Origin: Gordionus sp. m RMFG-2023
Taxonomy: Eukaryota; Nematomorpha; Gordioida; Chordodea; Parachordodidae
Assembly (NCBI RefSeq): GCF_954871325.1
Contig: NC_088776.1
Location: forward strand, 55,384,569-55,448,568
Reading direction: 5' to 3'
Length of the DNA stretch: 64,000 nucleotides
Under the pieces are notes generated by a model. It saw only the letters and a list, made by a program, of their open reading frames with translations, had not been told where the DNA came from and ran no database searches. Of the stretch, positions 26,801-41,800 are shown piece by piece (the stretch's first letter is position 1; every line of letters begins with the position of its first letter). A program made the position numbers and the translations under genes.

Positions 26801-29800
26801 TTTTAAAAATATATATGATAACTCAGAATACAAAACTATTCTACTTAGTAATCATATCTCAGTGCCAATTATATACGTATCTAGAATTGTGTTGGGGGGA
26901 GGATGTTTTTCTTATTGGAGGTCTATAAATACACATATTGTCTTTAGCTATGTTACATCATTTAATGAATAATTAATATAAATACAGCTATCGGTCATCT
27001 CAACAAATAAATGTTCAGATAGCTTAGAATTGTATCAGAATTATAAAAACTAAAAATAAACTACTAAGAGATAAAATCCTATAAATCATCTAATTTTTAA
27101 GATAAAATATATCTCAAGCAGTCTGAATAAAAGTTTGATTGTGTGTATAACAGAATCCCGCAGCATGTCATATTATAGAAGGAGCATTTTAGTTATTTTT
27201 CGAACATAATGATGATCTCCTTGAATTCCACGTCAACCCAGCGGTACAAAAAAATTTTCACTGTGTGCTAGTTTCCGGAATACAAAGAAATTTTTTAGCT
27301 AGTGTGGAAAGATTAGGAATAATAATCTTCATTTCTCTTCAGAAATTTGAACATCCATATCTTATGAAAGGCGTTTTTCGAAAACAATATGGCAGTCTGT
27401 GGAATCATAATTTGTACTTGTTGAATGTTTAGTTGCTAATTTTATTAAATAATTTGAAATTAATATTCCCTCTTGATTCTTAATTGCTACATCACACTCT
27501 TAAGGTTTAAGATGTTTTATAATAAATTCCTACACTGAGTGATTTTGTTCTATTATATACAATAAAAAAATTTTCAATTTTGTATTTTTGGTCTAGAAGA
27601 AAAGTCATCACATAGATTATTTTTGAAATAAAAATAAATTAAATAAATGAACATACTTTATATTATTACTTGCAAATCACAAAATGATTTCTGAGATATT
27701 CTAATCATTTTATTAAATTTGTTTAAATCTCACTTTTAAAAAGTGAAACAGAGTTTAGGTAAGCTTTGTGTAATAGAAATTCAGCTTTTCTTTATTTAAA
27801 AGAAAAGCTAATATTTCTTATATTATATCTGACATAGTTTAGAATGGTGTTTCCTAAATTTTTTTAAAACGTGTTTCCTAAATTTTTTTAAAACGTGTTT
27901 CCTAAATTTTTTTAAAACGTGTTTCCTAAATTTTTTAAAACCTTATGCTTACAAACATAATTGCTATACTATGCCACCTAGTTGGGACATTTAATTTTAA
28001 CGTTTTCATATGTGTGGCATTAATGTTATTATCATATAAATCACCAATTTTAAACAGGAAATCTGCCCCGTTCACATAAATCAAACACCCATTTTAACAC
28101 TGGGTTTCCATTTTAAAAATATATAAAATTATGGAAACTTTTTGAATTTTAGATTTTTGATTGACTAAATTTTAATTGTATCAAATTAACCAGCTTATAA
28201 ATTTCTATAATTGCAATAATTTTTAAAAATAATGATTCTAAAAAATATAATTTAATTTATTAAATGGTAGCCCAATTATTCACTTTTTTACCCTGTTATG
28301 GGCGCTCATAATTTTTTTTAGTAAACCTTCTATCGTTATAATGCTCCAAGGCGCATCCTTAAAAACATGATTAACTATTTTTAATGATATAAATAATAAA
28401 AAATTTAAAATAAAGGTTTTTTTTAAAATTTTAATTATATTTGTAAATTAGAATCTTGTTAAAATTTTTCCGTCAAAAATAAATTCATGAAATAATAGGC
28501 TAAATAATTATAACTCTATTCTATTTGGTAAAATTAGAAATAATAAGACGTATAATATAAAAATATATACTCAAAATGCAAACGCCATCTACTTCAACAT
28601 AATCTGTTGCACAATCACATATTAACTGAGTACATTTATTAGACATACATTCGTTGCTAGCGTAACATGCCTCTTTAAATAATTTTTCTAATAAAATAAA
28701 TAATTGGGTTAATTTATACAATTCTTATAATAAATATTATATTTATGTATAAATTAAATGACTAAATATTTTTAATTATAAATATGTAATAATATTCATA
28801 GTATTTTTTTTTGTTTTCTGAAATAAACATATAATTTCGTATATTATATAATATCTTTTTTCAAAAAAAAACTGAAAAATATCTATTAAAAGAAAACTAT
28901 AAAAGGACATTAAAAACAAATTCTTATATTAGAAAAAGTGGACTATATATAGATCATGAAAATTATAAATAATATTCAGCGAGATATTAATATTGCAACA
29001 TGGGATATGACGTCCTAAGTTGTTTTTATTAGACTTTTATATAGCTTTTACGAGCCTTTGCCCGAGGTAGAATTTTTCAAGGGGTCTTCAGTGAACTTTT
29101 AGATATGTGATCCTAAATCTTTGGAGAATATAGTTCAAGGCCAGCATATTTAGATAAATTAGTGAAGATATATGTATAAAAATATGTTCATCAGATGTTT
29201 ACTAGGTCGTTTTTTACTGGTCTTTATGATCTAAGACGTTTGGGGTTAGATTCGGAGGTAGAGGATCAAGACTTATGTTAAAAAAGTGATATAAAAAATC
29301 GTTGGTTTTCTAACCGTGAAAAAAAGGGGGGCCATCTAAAGATTGCATATTGATAAGAGTTAAAATAGCAGGTAAGTTTTTAGGCATCCTAACTTCTATG
29401 TGTTGCTATCTGGTAGAGGGGCCTCATCTTTGCTTTATAGACCTCCAAAGGGTTAAAGCATCTTTGTTAGTGGGTTTATGTATGCATAGGCTGCTTGAAA
29501 TATACATTGTTGAAGCTCAACCTTAAATATTATGTTTAGTCCACGGTACTTAGTTGGAAAAATGACTTGAGCATTTACAATTATTTTAACCTTTAATCAA
29601 GATATTATCAGTAAATTACCTGATTCCAGACCCGTTTTTATTTACGTTTAAGATAGTAAGGTATGTAAAAAAAAGTGGGAAGTGATAATAGCATAAAGAA
29701 TATGTCGGATAATAAATCCCAGAAGGAGGGGATTAATGAAAGAATTTTAAAGGGTCTCAAGGGTAATAAAGAAAGAAAGATACAAACAACTGAATTCCCT

Positions 29801-32800
29801 CTAATCGGAGATCCCAACTTTGTGATTTTGCCTTGACTTTTATTGATTTGCTTAAAATTGTCTATCTAGGGTTGGAAATATCATCTTTATAATGAATAAT
29901 ATTAAAATATATATTATATTAAATAAAAAAATATGTTTTAAAAAACCTTTGTTTTATACATTTGACTGATATATTAAAATTAATCAATTAATAAAGATGT
30001 GATATATTATTTTTCACAGAAGAGGCAACTTGATGTTTATCTTCTAATTTAAGCCAGTTGTTTATATTGAAACCTACAGAAAAAAATATTTAAACCTGAC
30101 CTACTCTCGATTTAAATGTTTTCTTATTTTCTTGCTAAGACTCATATTAAATTTTGCTTACAGCCCATCCCACATTTTAAATGATTTTGCTTTTATTTTG
30201 TAAATATCTTAAGGTAAACAAATATTGGCAGCAAATAGATATTAAACTATCCATTACATTATTTTCAACGGAAGAATATATTTTAAATTTATTTTATAAA
30301 AATTAATCAAATCTGGATTTTTTCAAAAATAATTTAAAATTAAAGAAGGGCATTAATCATTTAAAGGTTTATTAATTTTCCAAACGAGGTTTATCATTCC
30401 AGATCCCAATCATGAATGTGCTATTATTAATGAGAGAAATATTTTTTAGAAATTCTAAAAATCTAACGGTTTTGTTCGAGTTAGGGCAATCATTGAGTTT
30501 TCTTTAAATAAATTAATTGTAATTTTAGTACTATTGGTGTGGTGTTCATTGCTCCACCTATTTTATGTTGATTCTTTTTCTATTAAGGTGATATGAACCT
30601 CATTGTTATAATACAATAAAGTTGTTGAATAATTTTAATTACACTTCCATTTATTGCATTTAATGAATTATTTTTTTGAATAGTTCTGATTTTATTTGAT
30701 ATTTAGAAATAAGGAGAAGAAACTCTTATAAAGTCGCTTCTGTATTTTTATGCTTATAGAAGTTATTTTTAATATTTCATATTCATGTCTAATATCATTA
30801 TAAAATAATTATGACATATGATGCATCTTATGCATCCCTACATTATTATTGCAAAATAAAATTTTAATATTTGATGAGGCAACTCCTATATTCTCAATTT
30901 TAACATATTTTAACAATTGTTTTATTTTAACTTGAATTCGTATGTATTAATGGTTATAATAAGATTGTCTAAAATTAAGAAAATATTATCACTTTTTATG
31001 CATAAATTGCTGCTTTTCCAATGCCATTCATCACAATCACATATAGCATTCTTACAATAACCGGATATACAAGTATAATTTCCTGTACAATTTCCGCCTG
31101 CTAAACTTTCTTGTTTTATAAAAAAATATATAATTTCATAAAATTGAAAATAATTAATAATTATTATTTATTACGGATTTTGATAATTTAAGTAAAGTTT
31201 CCTATTTTAAAATTCTTTTGCATATTTATTATATTGATTACTTAACGTACAGATGACTTTGTTTTCTACAGTTTCCAGGAAATACTTTTCATTGCAATAG
31301 CATTTACTAGCTATATCGCATTCCGCGTTTTTTATTATCGAACACTCAATATTTTTAACACAAGCACCAGCTATTTCTATTCCTAATCATGCATGTTTTA
31401 TATTTAAGAGCCGTTAAATTATATTTTAGTAGAGATAGGTTTGCTACTTTTCTAAAGAATATAATTTTCATTATTGAACCAATTTTTCATTAAACTAGTC
31501 AGAATAAAATTTAATAGACTGGAAAAATTGTTTGCTTCTAATTTAAACATGCCCTTATTGATTAAATGCTCTTGTTAAGTGTTTATTTAATAAAATTTTG
31601 ATGGCATTATATTTATTAGGGTTCAAAATAATATTAGTAATTTAAGAATGCATCGTTAGTTATAAAATTTATTTTATAGGCATATGTGAAGTTATACAAT
31701 ATTTGGTTACTCACTGAATCACGGGGAAATTTTTGATATTATTTTTTCTTTAATATTATTTTTTTTTATAAAATAATAAATAAATGATCATCTGCATTTT
31801 GGTGGAAATTTTTATCATAATTCATTAATTTTACAATAAAATGGAGTATATTTAAAAATTTAGTGAAAATTTTCATATTTCTTTAATTTCACGATAAAAA
31901 CAAGACGTGTTCTATGAAGCTATTAAGTTAGGACTATTAAATCAAATTAATCAATTTTTTAGAATAAATTTTTTTTATGAGTAAGGTTGATATTTCAGAG
32001 GAAATAGTTATTTTTAGATTTATAAATTAAAAGTAAGCATTTGTTTAATTTAGGGCATTGTTAGGTTTGAAATCTTTGAAATTGAATGACCCATAAAATT
32101 AAATATAATTTAATAGATACTCATCTATATAATATTGTTTTCAGTTATTATAATTTTATTAAAATTGTATCGCATAAATTACAAACAATAAAATAGTTAG
32201 GACAATTAAATCAAATATTAAATAATTAATGAACTTATTAGAATAAAAAAAATTTTGTGAAAAAAGGTTAATATCAAAAAAGAAATAGTTATTTTTAGAT
32301 TTAAAAGTATGCACTTGTTTAATTTGGGCATCGATGGGTTTAAAATCGTTGAAATTGAATGACCCATAAAATTAAATATAATTTAATTGATACTCTTTGT
32401 TTTCAGTTATTATAATTTTATAAAATTATATCGCTCAAATTATTCTACCAAATAAGACAATTTATGGCTAAATTGTTAAAATTAAAAGACTTCATTCTAC
32501 CAGACCAAACAATAAAAAAATTTTTTTTAATTTAAAAAAAAAATAAATATAAAAAAATATTGTTAAAAATTCCCCCGTGATTCAGCGAGTTACCCAATAT
32601 TTTGGTAATTTTAACCTTTATGGCATTCTCTATCTTCCATATATTCTGATAAATTGCACATGCATATAAAATTGTCACAATTTGAAGATTTACATTCAAC
32701 GTTGATTTGACAGGGATCAAAAAGATCTTTCTCTATAAATTGCAAATTATTTATATTAAATATAAATTAGATAGTAGCAACTTATTATATTTAAAATAAT

Positions 32801-35800
32801 ATCTTTTTTTAAAAAATATGATGTAAATTTTTTATTTTTATATAAATTTATATGATTTTCCTTAAATATATTATGATTTTAAAAAACTTATAAGTATTAC
32901 AAAATTATAATATACGTTAAATATAAAAATTATAAGAAAATTATTAACATTTAATGACTAATAATATTTTAAAAAGCCTTTTAATTAAACTTGTCTATTT
33001 CTTTAACTCTCAAAAAAATCTACAATAGATACTTATTATATTAAGATCCTATTAATTGGAGAAAGACTGCATTTGTATTTGCATGAAGTAATAAATTTAT
33101 GGGAAGCAGGATGTCGAGCCCTTATTAATTTGCTTAAAATTTTATCTACAAAAATATTACACAAGCCTGAAGATTTTGTTCGATGGCACAAAGGATTAGA
33201 CATTTTTCTGGTTAAAATATTTAATTAGCCATTTTTAAAAAATGTCTCAGATGGAGCGATTTTGCGTCACTAGTGTATAATCACCTAAATATTGTCAAAT
33301 TTTCAATAGATATTATTTTTTTATCAGCAATAGATTTCAAAATGGTTAAATTTTTTTTAATATTTTTTTTATAAAATAATTATTTATTAAAAATTTCTAT
33401 CAAAATATTTAAAACACTATAAAATTAAAAATATAATTTGTTCCCAAAAAGGAACCATGATTATATCTAAAAATTTCTATCTAAAATTTTTACTTATATG
33501 TAAATTTTAGCTTTGTTTGTAAAAAGCTAGATTTTTATGCATATAATTTTAAAAACTTATAGGTTATTTGCAAAAAATAACGGTTTATTGAAGTCACTTT
33601 TATAGTAAATAAGAAATTAAAGTTTTTTTATTTTTTGATCCTATTTGTCTCTGCTTGTGTTTTGTTGATATTTATGTTAGAGGGGAATGAAGAGACGTAT
33701 GTGTAATCCCATATTAGTGATAGGCATGATACTTACTTAAGCCATAAACTTGATATAAATTAGTGGGTACAAGAAGGTTAGTGTGGGAGGTATTTAAGCC
33801 TCAATTTATTACATGGCTTTATAGCTGAGTAGCTTTGGTGTTGCCCATAACTATATATAATTACATATAAATAGACGGGTTATTTGCATTTGTTACAAGC
33901 ATGTGGCTACGATGTCACAAGCTAGACGTAAACCAATGGAAACTCTCAGTTATTTGGGAAAAGAATAATATTTATCAGACAGATTATTTTAAAATCCGTT
34001 TGAGCTAATATTTATAACGGTTGGATTGACGTTTGTAAATCTTAGAACATTTTGTCAAATTTAAAAATGCAAAATTGTACCATTTTATATTTATGTAAAT
34101 GACAAACTGATTGTTTTTTTGGCATGTAATATAATAAAATTTACCTTACAAAATAATATCATGTTCATATCAATCTAAACACGTCAAGGATTAAATAACG
34201 TTAATAGTTAATATCACATTGATAATAAACCAAACAAGTTAAAAATATAAATTATGTTCAAATTTAATAATAGAACGTTCTTATCTCTTTTTTTTTAATT
34301 CATATTTTATTATGGTTCCACTTCTATTTCTGCCTTATCATTTCCTACTTTCTCGTTTCTTCAGTCACTGCGCTTCCTTCCTCTAGCTAAGAATGTGTCA
34401 AACTTCTATACTATTAGAATCTAATTTTGTATTTAATCGTTGTTCCCATCTTTATTAGCCTTGGTGTATTGCCAGTTACGCTCATTGATTTTTTCCAAAT
34501 CAAAGACTGTGATCTATTCAAAATCCATGCAATCTACTAAATTTTTTTTTATCAACCTTAAACCAGATTAGATGCCGGATAAGGAAGTGTCACTAAAAAT
34601 ATCAACGGGGGGCCCATTATATCTATAAAATGATTTTATACAATTCCTTAATTTTAAATAAACCAAATATATTGGCTAAAGCTTAATTTTTATTTTGGTC
34701 ATAATTAAGTTCAGCAGCTACATTTAAAATATGTTGGGCTAAGATTTTTTCTTTATTGTTAATTATAAATAACACCACTACTATTCGCGCTAATTTATTT
34801 ATTGCTAGTGTTGCGGGAATAGATTAGTATATGAACCTAGGTGCTTTTGAAATTATTCTTTCGAAACTTACAATGGCTTTGCTTAAATTGTTTTCCTATA
34901 ATCAATGTCCATTTCTTTAATAATTGGTATAGGGACTCGTTTATTATGAAATTTTTTAAATAAATCTTAATTTTTATAGTCTATTAAAGGGAACATATGA
35001 AGCTTATTTAGAAAAAAAAATGAGATATCAAATTTTAGCATTTTCGAATTCTAAAAAAATTTATGGGTATTGAGTTTCATTAAAAAATAAAAAAAACACA
35101 TTAGTTTTAAAGTTCTAAAGATATCAAAACGCAATGTTGAGCACCCTGTACGATACATTATTTTAATAAAAAACAGATTTTTTTAATTTGGAAGCTCTTT
35201 CTAGTTTAATACTTATTTAAAAGTAGCATTTAACAATTTTAAAGCATAGCATTTAAAACTTAAAATATAAAATAATAAATTTTTTGTCAAAAAGAGGTAG
35301 ATAATTATTTAACTTACTATTTAGATCATACCCTTAATAAATTATTTATTTGTTGACGAAAAGCTGGTACAGTGGTAGCGCATCGTCTTTCTTTAATAGA
35401 ACTATTGCAGAGGATAGCATAAGAGCACTTATTCTTTATAAAATCCCATCTTTAACATTAATATTAACTAATTTATTTCTTCAAGCCAACTATATGAGGG
35501 TTATCAGTGGCGTTGCTAGGAATTTTCCTTAGAGGGGTCCATACATATAAAAGCCTGGGGGCTTCGCCCCCGGACCCCCTTTTGCCCGGCCTTCGGCCGG
35601 AGTTTATCAAATCATAACCATATCTTAGATAATATATAATAAATATATTTTTTAAATGCATCAATAATTTGTTTTATAATTTAGTAGCTTATTCTCAATG
35701 ACTTTATAATAATACTATCCAGATAATTTCAATAGTAATAAAATATCCTTCCACAAACATCAAAACCAGAAAAATATAAATATTATTGGTATTTATTTGA

Positions 35801-38800
35801 TATAAAGTCACCACTTATAAGTCTTTTGAACGTATAATCTAAAAATAAATTTTTGTTCTGGGAGGGGTCCAAACCCGAAAACCACCCCCGTAGCTACGCC
35901 ACTGAGGGTTATACTAAAAATAGAAAATCGAAGATTAAATTTCACAACTACTGCCATCTTCATATTTCTACTTTAGCTATTATTTATTTACTAATAGAAT
36001 TATTTTAGAAATATTGTCACCTATTATATTAATGATTTTATTAAATAGTATTGAGATAATTAAATTAAATGACATTTTTAGCAATAAGTATTATTAGAAC
36101 TGAAGGAAGATAATGCAAAAGTAACTTTTTTACAATGGCTGGTTACGGGTGTTAATAAATTCTAAATAATGATGTCAGGTTTGTGGTTGGTAAATTGACA
36201 TAACCAAGGCAATCAACGAGAAAAAGAGATACTACAAACCAGAGTTGTTAAAAGATACTTTTTAACTGGATCTAGATACAGATACAGATACATAGTCTCA
36301 AAAGTTATCTAGATACAGATACAGATACAGCGTCTAAAAAGTTATCAAGATACAGATACAATTTTTAAATGTATCTGTATATAGATACATTTTTTTATGC
36401 TCTTATAGGTTTGCATAAACCTAAATTAATATTATATTGTAAAAATTCATGAAATGAGCTAAAAATCTATTGACGCGATATAACATTTATCAGATTATAA
36501 CTAAAATTATAATTTTAATATAATATATGAAAATATATGATTAAATAATTATTAGATTTCAGTAATAAAATATTTTCAAAATTTTGATCATTTAGGCATC
36601 CTCGTTTATCTGTGAAGACATTTTTAGCAACACTAAATAGTCTTTCCACAGGGGCGCTTGAAGGAATTGTAGTGTTATATTTAATAAATAACAATTTTAT
36701 ATCAGTTCTTTAAAAATGCTAAAATCTCTACATTTATTTTTGAAAAAGTTATTTAAAATTTGTTGATTTAGAAATTATATCTGCTGTAGGGTACTGAAAA
36801 AAATCTGAAATTAAATTATTTGTTTTTTTTGGCAGGTTATTTGCTTGCAGTCAGTTGATGACTTTGATAATTCACCAGCTAATCTTTGTATCAATTGTTT
36901 TCTTTTATAATGGCTGCATGCCATCTATAATAAAAGCAATAATTAAATCATCTAAAGTGCCTTGAGTTTAAGTCAAAGGTCTTTTAGCAAAAATATTATT
37001 GGAGGATGAGCCTTGCCAATATTTTCTTTAGTATTTTATTTTCCTTCCCCTTTTTTATTTTTGTTAACAAGGTTGGATATTTTCTCTTAAAATTTTAATT
37101 AGAATTTTAAATATATAATATCTATACCCTTATGTGCTTCACGATATTGCACGTTGAAGTCATACTGACGGATATTTTTGTATTTTTAGGTAGACACGGC
37201 AAACCTTTTACCATCAGAGAATTAATTGTTTTCTTTGTTTTGAGATATTATTTTAAAATATGCTCAATTTGGCCATGGTAAAGCAATAGAACTTGTTGCT
37301 TCCTCTTCTTCATCGATATAGATCTAAATAAATATATAAACTTAAAAATTTAGTTATAAAATAAAATTTACCATTTCCATATTGTAATATTAAAATTTGT
37401 ATGGTTTATTGATAAACTAGGACATAATATTTAAATTAATGAATATTTATATATATTTTTTATATATAAGTTTTAATATTTTATGTATATATAATTCTTT
37501 ATTATAGTATTAATAAATATTAATATATAATATATATATATTTATTTATTTCATAAGCTCATATGAAATAAAATAAATTTTACAGTCAAATATTTTTATT
37601 TATAATAAAAAAAGGGGTATATAAAATGTATCTTAAAAAGTATCTAAAAACAGATACAGATACCTCTAAAAAAATATCTAGATACAGATACAGATACCTT
37701 TCTAAAAAATCTATCTTGATACAGATACAGATACTACATTTTTATATCTAGATACAGTATCTAGATACTTGTATCTAGATACTTTAACAACTCTGCTACA
37801 AACATAAAACCTATATGAGAATGTATTAAATATTTTATGTTAATCTAGTACACTTCAATTAAAAATAGTTTTTATAATCCTTTTTTTGTTTTTTCTTAAA
37901 TATAAAAATTAAATAAAGTTTTTCTTTTGTTTTGAGTGCATATTAAAAGTAAAACATATAATTTTTGTGATTTTTATTTACTAAGGGGTTTTTCTCCTTT
38001 GGAGTCCTTAGTAAGGTGTTCGGAAAAATATAAGTTAGACATTTAGATCCGGGAGAATGTCCTGCATTCACTGGTAAAATTTTAGTTCCAGAAAATATAA
38101 GGGGATAGGTTTTATCTCCAATTATGTAAGATAAAACTAACACAACTCCTTTTAGCAAAAGCGTTTTTTTTTCACTTTGCGCCAATTTTATTTTAATTTA
38201 TAATTGTACGTTTTATTTTCCTTATAAAAGGGACTAATTTTTATATTTTGGACGTACTTTTTTTTAGTTAAAAATATTATTTTCAAGAAGATATTTTCGA
38301 TTTATATTTTTTATTTACAATAATTTTGGTTTATAAATTTTTGTAATTAATTATTTCTTTAATTAATTCTAAAATCAAGTTTTCATGTCATTTAATAGTA
38401 CCAGCATTTAACTTTCTATGAAATCAAAATTTTAAAATGTCGCACTCTTTAAATGATATAAAATTGAGAGATTTCGAGGACAAAAGCCTCAACTTTGAAT
38501 TGTATTTATATTGATTAATAATTACTAGGTGAACATAAGGTCTTGTTTGTTTGATAATAGTTATCAATACATACGCATTTATTCTGGAAGCACATACCGT
38601 TATTTATCAGAAAACATTCATTAGATAGAGTACAATCCTCTCCCAACAATTTTCCTAATTTATATACAATATGTGATAACCCAATTAAATAATAATTGCA
38701 TAATCATATAATTAAATTACCGCAAACATTTTGCATACAAAATATATTTGGAGAAGAAGTATCATCGGAAGTAAATAATTTTTTTCTGGAATTCAATAAA

Positions 38801-41800
38801 ATGAAAGGTTTTGACGTTGAGAGACGAAATCTATAATGATAGCTATAATTATTATATTTTGTTTTATAGAAATGCAGTTTATAATAAATTCGAATTACTT
38901 TACTTCCCAGTCCAACAATGGGTAACACAGAGTAGTTATTACCAGATTTCTAGTAATAGGCGATCGCGTTAAAGTCACAATACAATCAATTAATTTATTT
39001 CCTAATAGATTATAGAAACCTAGACCAGTTCTATTTAAAATTATTCCTGTAAACACCAATTCGGAAATATTCGTTAGAATTTCTTCCTAAATATATAAAT
39101 GAAATTTGCTCAATAATTTTAATTATAGTTTATATTTAATTATAAAAAAAGAAAGAAACTAAAAGTAATACATATTGATATTCATAGGGTATAATAAAAA
39201 GGACATAAATGTATCTGAGAGCCAATTAATTTCAGAATTTAAATGTAGATATGAAAGAATAAGTTTTTTACAAATAAATTTTTCCATTTTATGTTAAAAA
39301 TACCAATTAATACATGCATAAATGAAAGAACCTATTCTTCATTATACAAAATAGATAATGTTCTAATAAATATTTAATGATCCATAAAATATAACATTAT
39401 TATCAAAAATATTACCCCCTCCCTCTCTAGTTGCCAGCCTGATTTTATAATGATAAAGGCAAACTTAAATTAAGTTATGTAAATAAGTCCTAGGAAAATA
39501 TTCTTGAACTACAAATATCTTACGTAAAAAAATTCGTCTGATTGTTATTTTTAATGATTAAGATTTCAACAAATTTTCGTTCAAAAACCATCGTTCTATT
39601 TTTGGCCTACCATTATCCAACAATAAAAAGTGCCGAGCAAATAAAATGCATTCGCAACTCGCAATTTTCATAATCAAAGTATTTAGAGCCAGATTTTAAT
39701 TTTATTTCTGGATTCTCAACATAAATTTTACAAATTCTCTTTTTAACCACAAAATATTACCTATTTATTAATTAATATATGAATACTAATTTTTTTTTAT
39801 TTAATTACGTCATTCCTTCTAGTGGGTATCATAGGTGTTGAGTTGTATGTGGAACAATGATCAATATTTTGTTGAAATTTACCTGTTTTATTAAAAATCA
39901 CCCAACATTGAACAGATATTGGATGATATACAAAAGGTTCCTTACAACTTGTAACACAGGAATCGAAATAAGGTTCTTCATCATATTTTGAATATATAAT
40001 AGTATAATGTTAATTATTATTAGTGTTGCAAAATTATGTCAAATACAACAGAGATTTGTTAAAAAATTACCCTGTCAAAAATGTAATTAGTTACAAAATA
40101 TATTTACCATATTTAAAATGTTATTAGTTACAGATCCAGGGTCGAGCTCGGTTATTAAGACTATCTCGGACTCAAGTTGGAAGTAAGTGGTAACCCGACC
40201 CGAAAATTAAATATTAAAAGTATGTTCTGTAATAATTTTGTTTAGCAAGATGTCAATTAGAATCACATGTTATTTTCAATCTTATTGTCATTTATTTATT
40301 TACGTAATTTTAATTTCCCAAATTAACGATTTTCTAAAATTTACATTTTGTGATTAATTTTTCATATTCTGATTTTATTGATATGCCTATATAATATCTT
40401 CATTATTATTATATATATTCATAGGCGTAGCCAGAATTTTTCTAAGAGGAGAGGGAATTAAAAAATTTTTGGGGGCGAATCCCCAGACCCCAGTTTGGGT
40501 GAGCCTTTGGCTTTTGCTCGGCCTTCGGCCGGGTTTCCCTAGTCTATATATAGTCATAAAATATTTTTACAAGATAGGAGGTTAAATTTTTATATTAATT
40601 TATTACACTTTTTAATTGTAATTTGCAATTTCTGATTAATTCTTAGCAACTTACATTGACAAAGGTCATGATACTAATATATAACGTTGTGTTCCCATTT
40701 TAGACAATGTTTTATAGAATGGACTAATAGAAAAAAATTTGTTGTCCTTACAAAATCAATAATTTTTGAAGAAGAGAATAGAAAAGACTAGTCAAATCAT
40801 AAGAATTTATCTTTTAGATGTTATGGAAGCTATATAAGTAATCGATAATTATTGTGAGATATTAAATTTCTAAAAGATTTCTTCCATTTTTAATAATATA
40901 TAAGCGACTAGACAGCTGACCGTTGTTCCTCTAAATTATGCAATCAAATGCTCTCAGCATCAGAAGTAATAATCTTAAATTACATAGCCATACAATTATA
41001 GCAACTGGTTGATTTGCAATCATAGCCACGACATCACGTTGTATACTCATATCAGTGTTTATTATGTTAGATAAAGTGATTAAAATAAAACACTAAAAAT
41101 CTTTTGAAGAAATAATTATGCAAATATATGGAAGACATGAGTTATTTGCATGGTAAGGATGCCATGTTAGAAATGAATCATATAGTGACTAGAAAGTAAG
41201 GACCAGAGTGATATGATTAAAGAAATTAAAATTTTATAAATTATTGTCGCCACCTCTTGATGTCTTATATACTAGTATTAAAAATTTAACTCAAAACTGT
41301 TTTTAAAGAAGAAAAAATAGCTTTGCTAAAAACGTAAAAAAAGAGAATGAAAAAAGATATCTAATAAGGATTACATTCATTGTGGGATAAATATATGATG
41401 ATTTATAATAATATTTTTTATTCAAAATAAATAGATGGTATTAAAGAGTTGTATGCTACTGCTCATATTTATTATCAAAAGCATTTAGTCAAAAATTTTA
41501 AAATATTAACTTAATATATTTTATAACTGTCAAATATGTCTGTAAAAGTATCATTTTACCTAATATTTTGTAACCAATTCTATATAATAGAGGATTATCA
41601 ACTATATGTATTTTATAAAGAAATTTTGTTTGGACGTTGGAAATATTTTTAAGAAAAGGCATGGATATTAAAATTAAAAATGAATAATATAGTTGATTAG
41701 TGATTTTGAGCTCATAAATTTGTTAATTTTTAATTAATAAATGATTATATTTATTTAATTAGGGTTATGAAATAATTTATAATAAAAATCAATTAAGCTT

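Noticed and set aside
28521-28721. Continuous minus-strand frame taken as a complete small secreted protein
   Set aside because: Its centre is EB module exon H with clear splice sites and phase. The flanks are intron.
37943-38185. Minus-strand 80-codon frame with a signal-peptide-like hydrophobic start
   Set aside because: It begins at TTG rather than ATG, has no homologue in copy 1, and offers no splice exit compatible with exon E.
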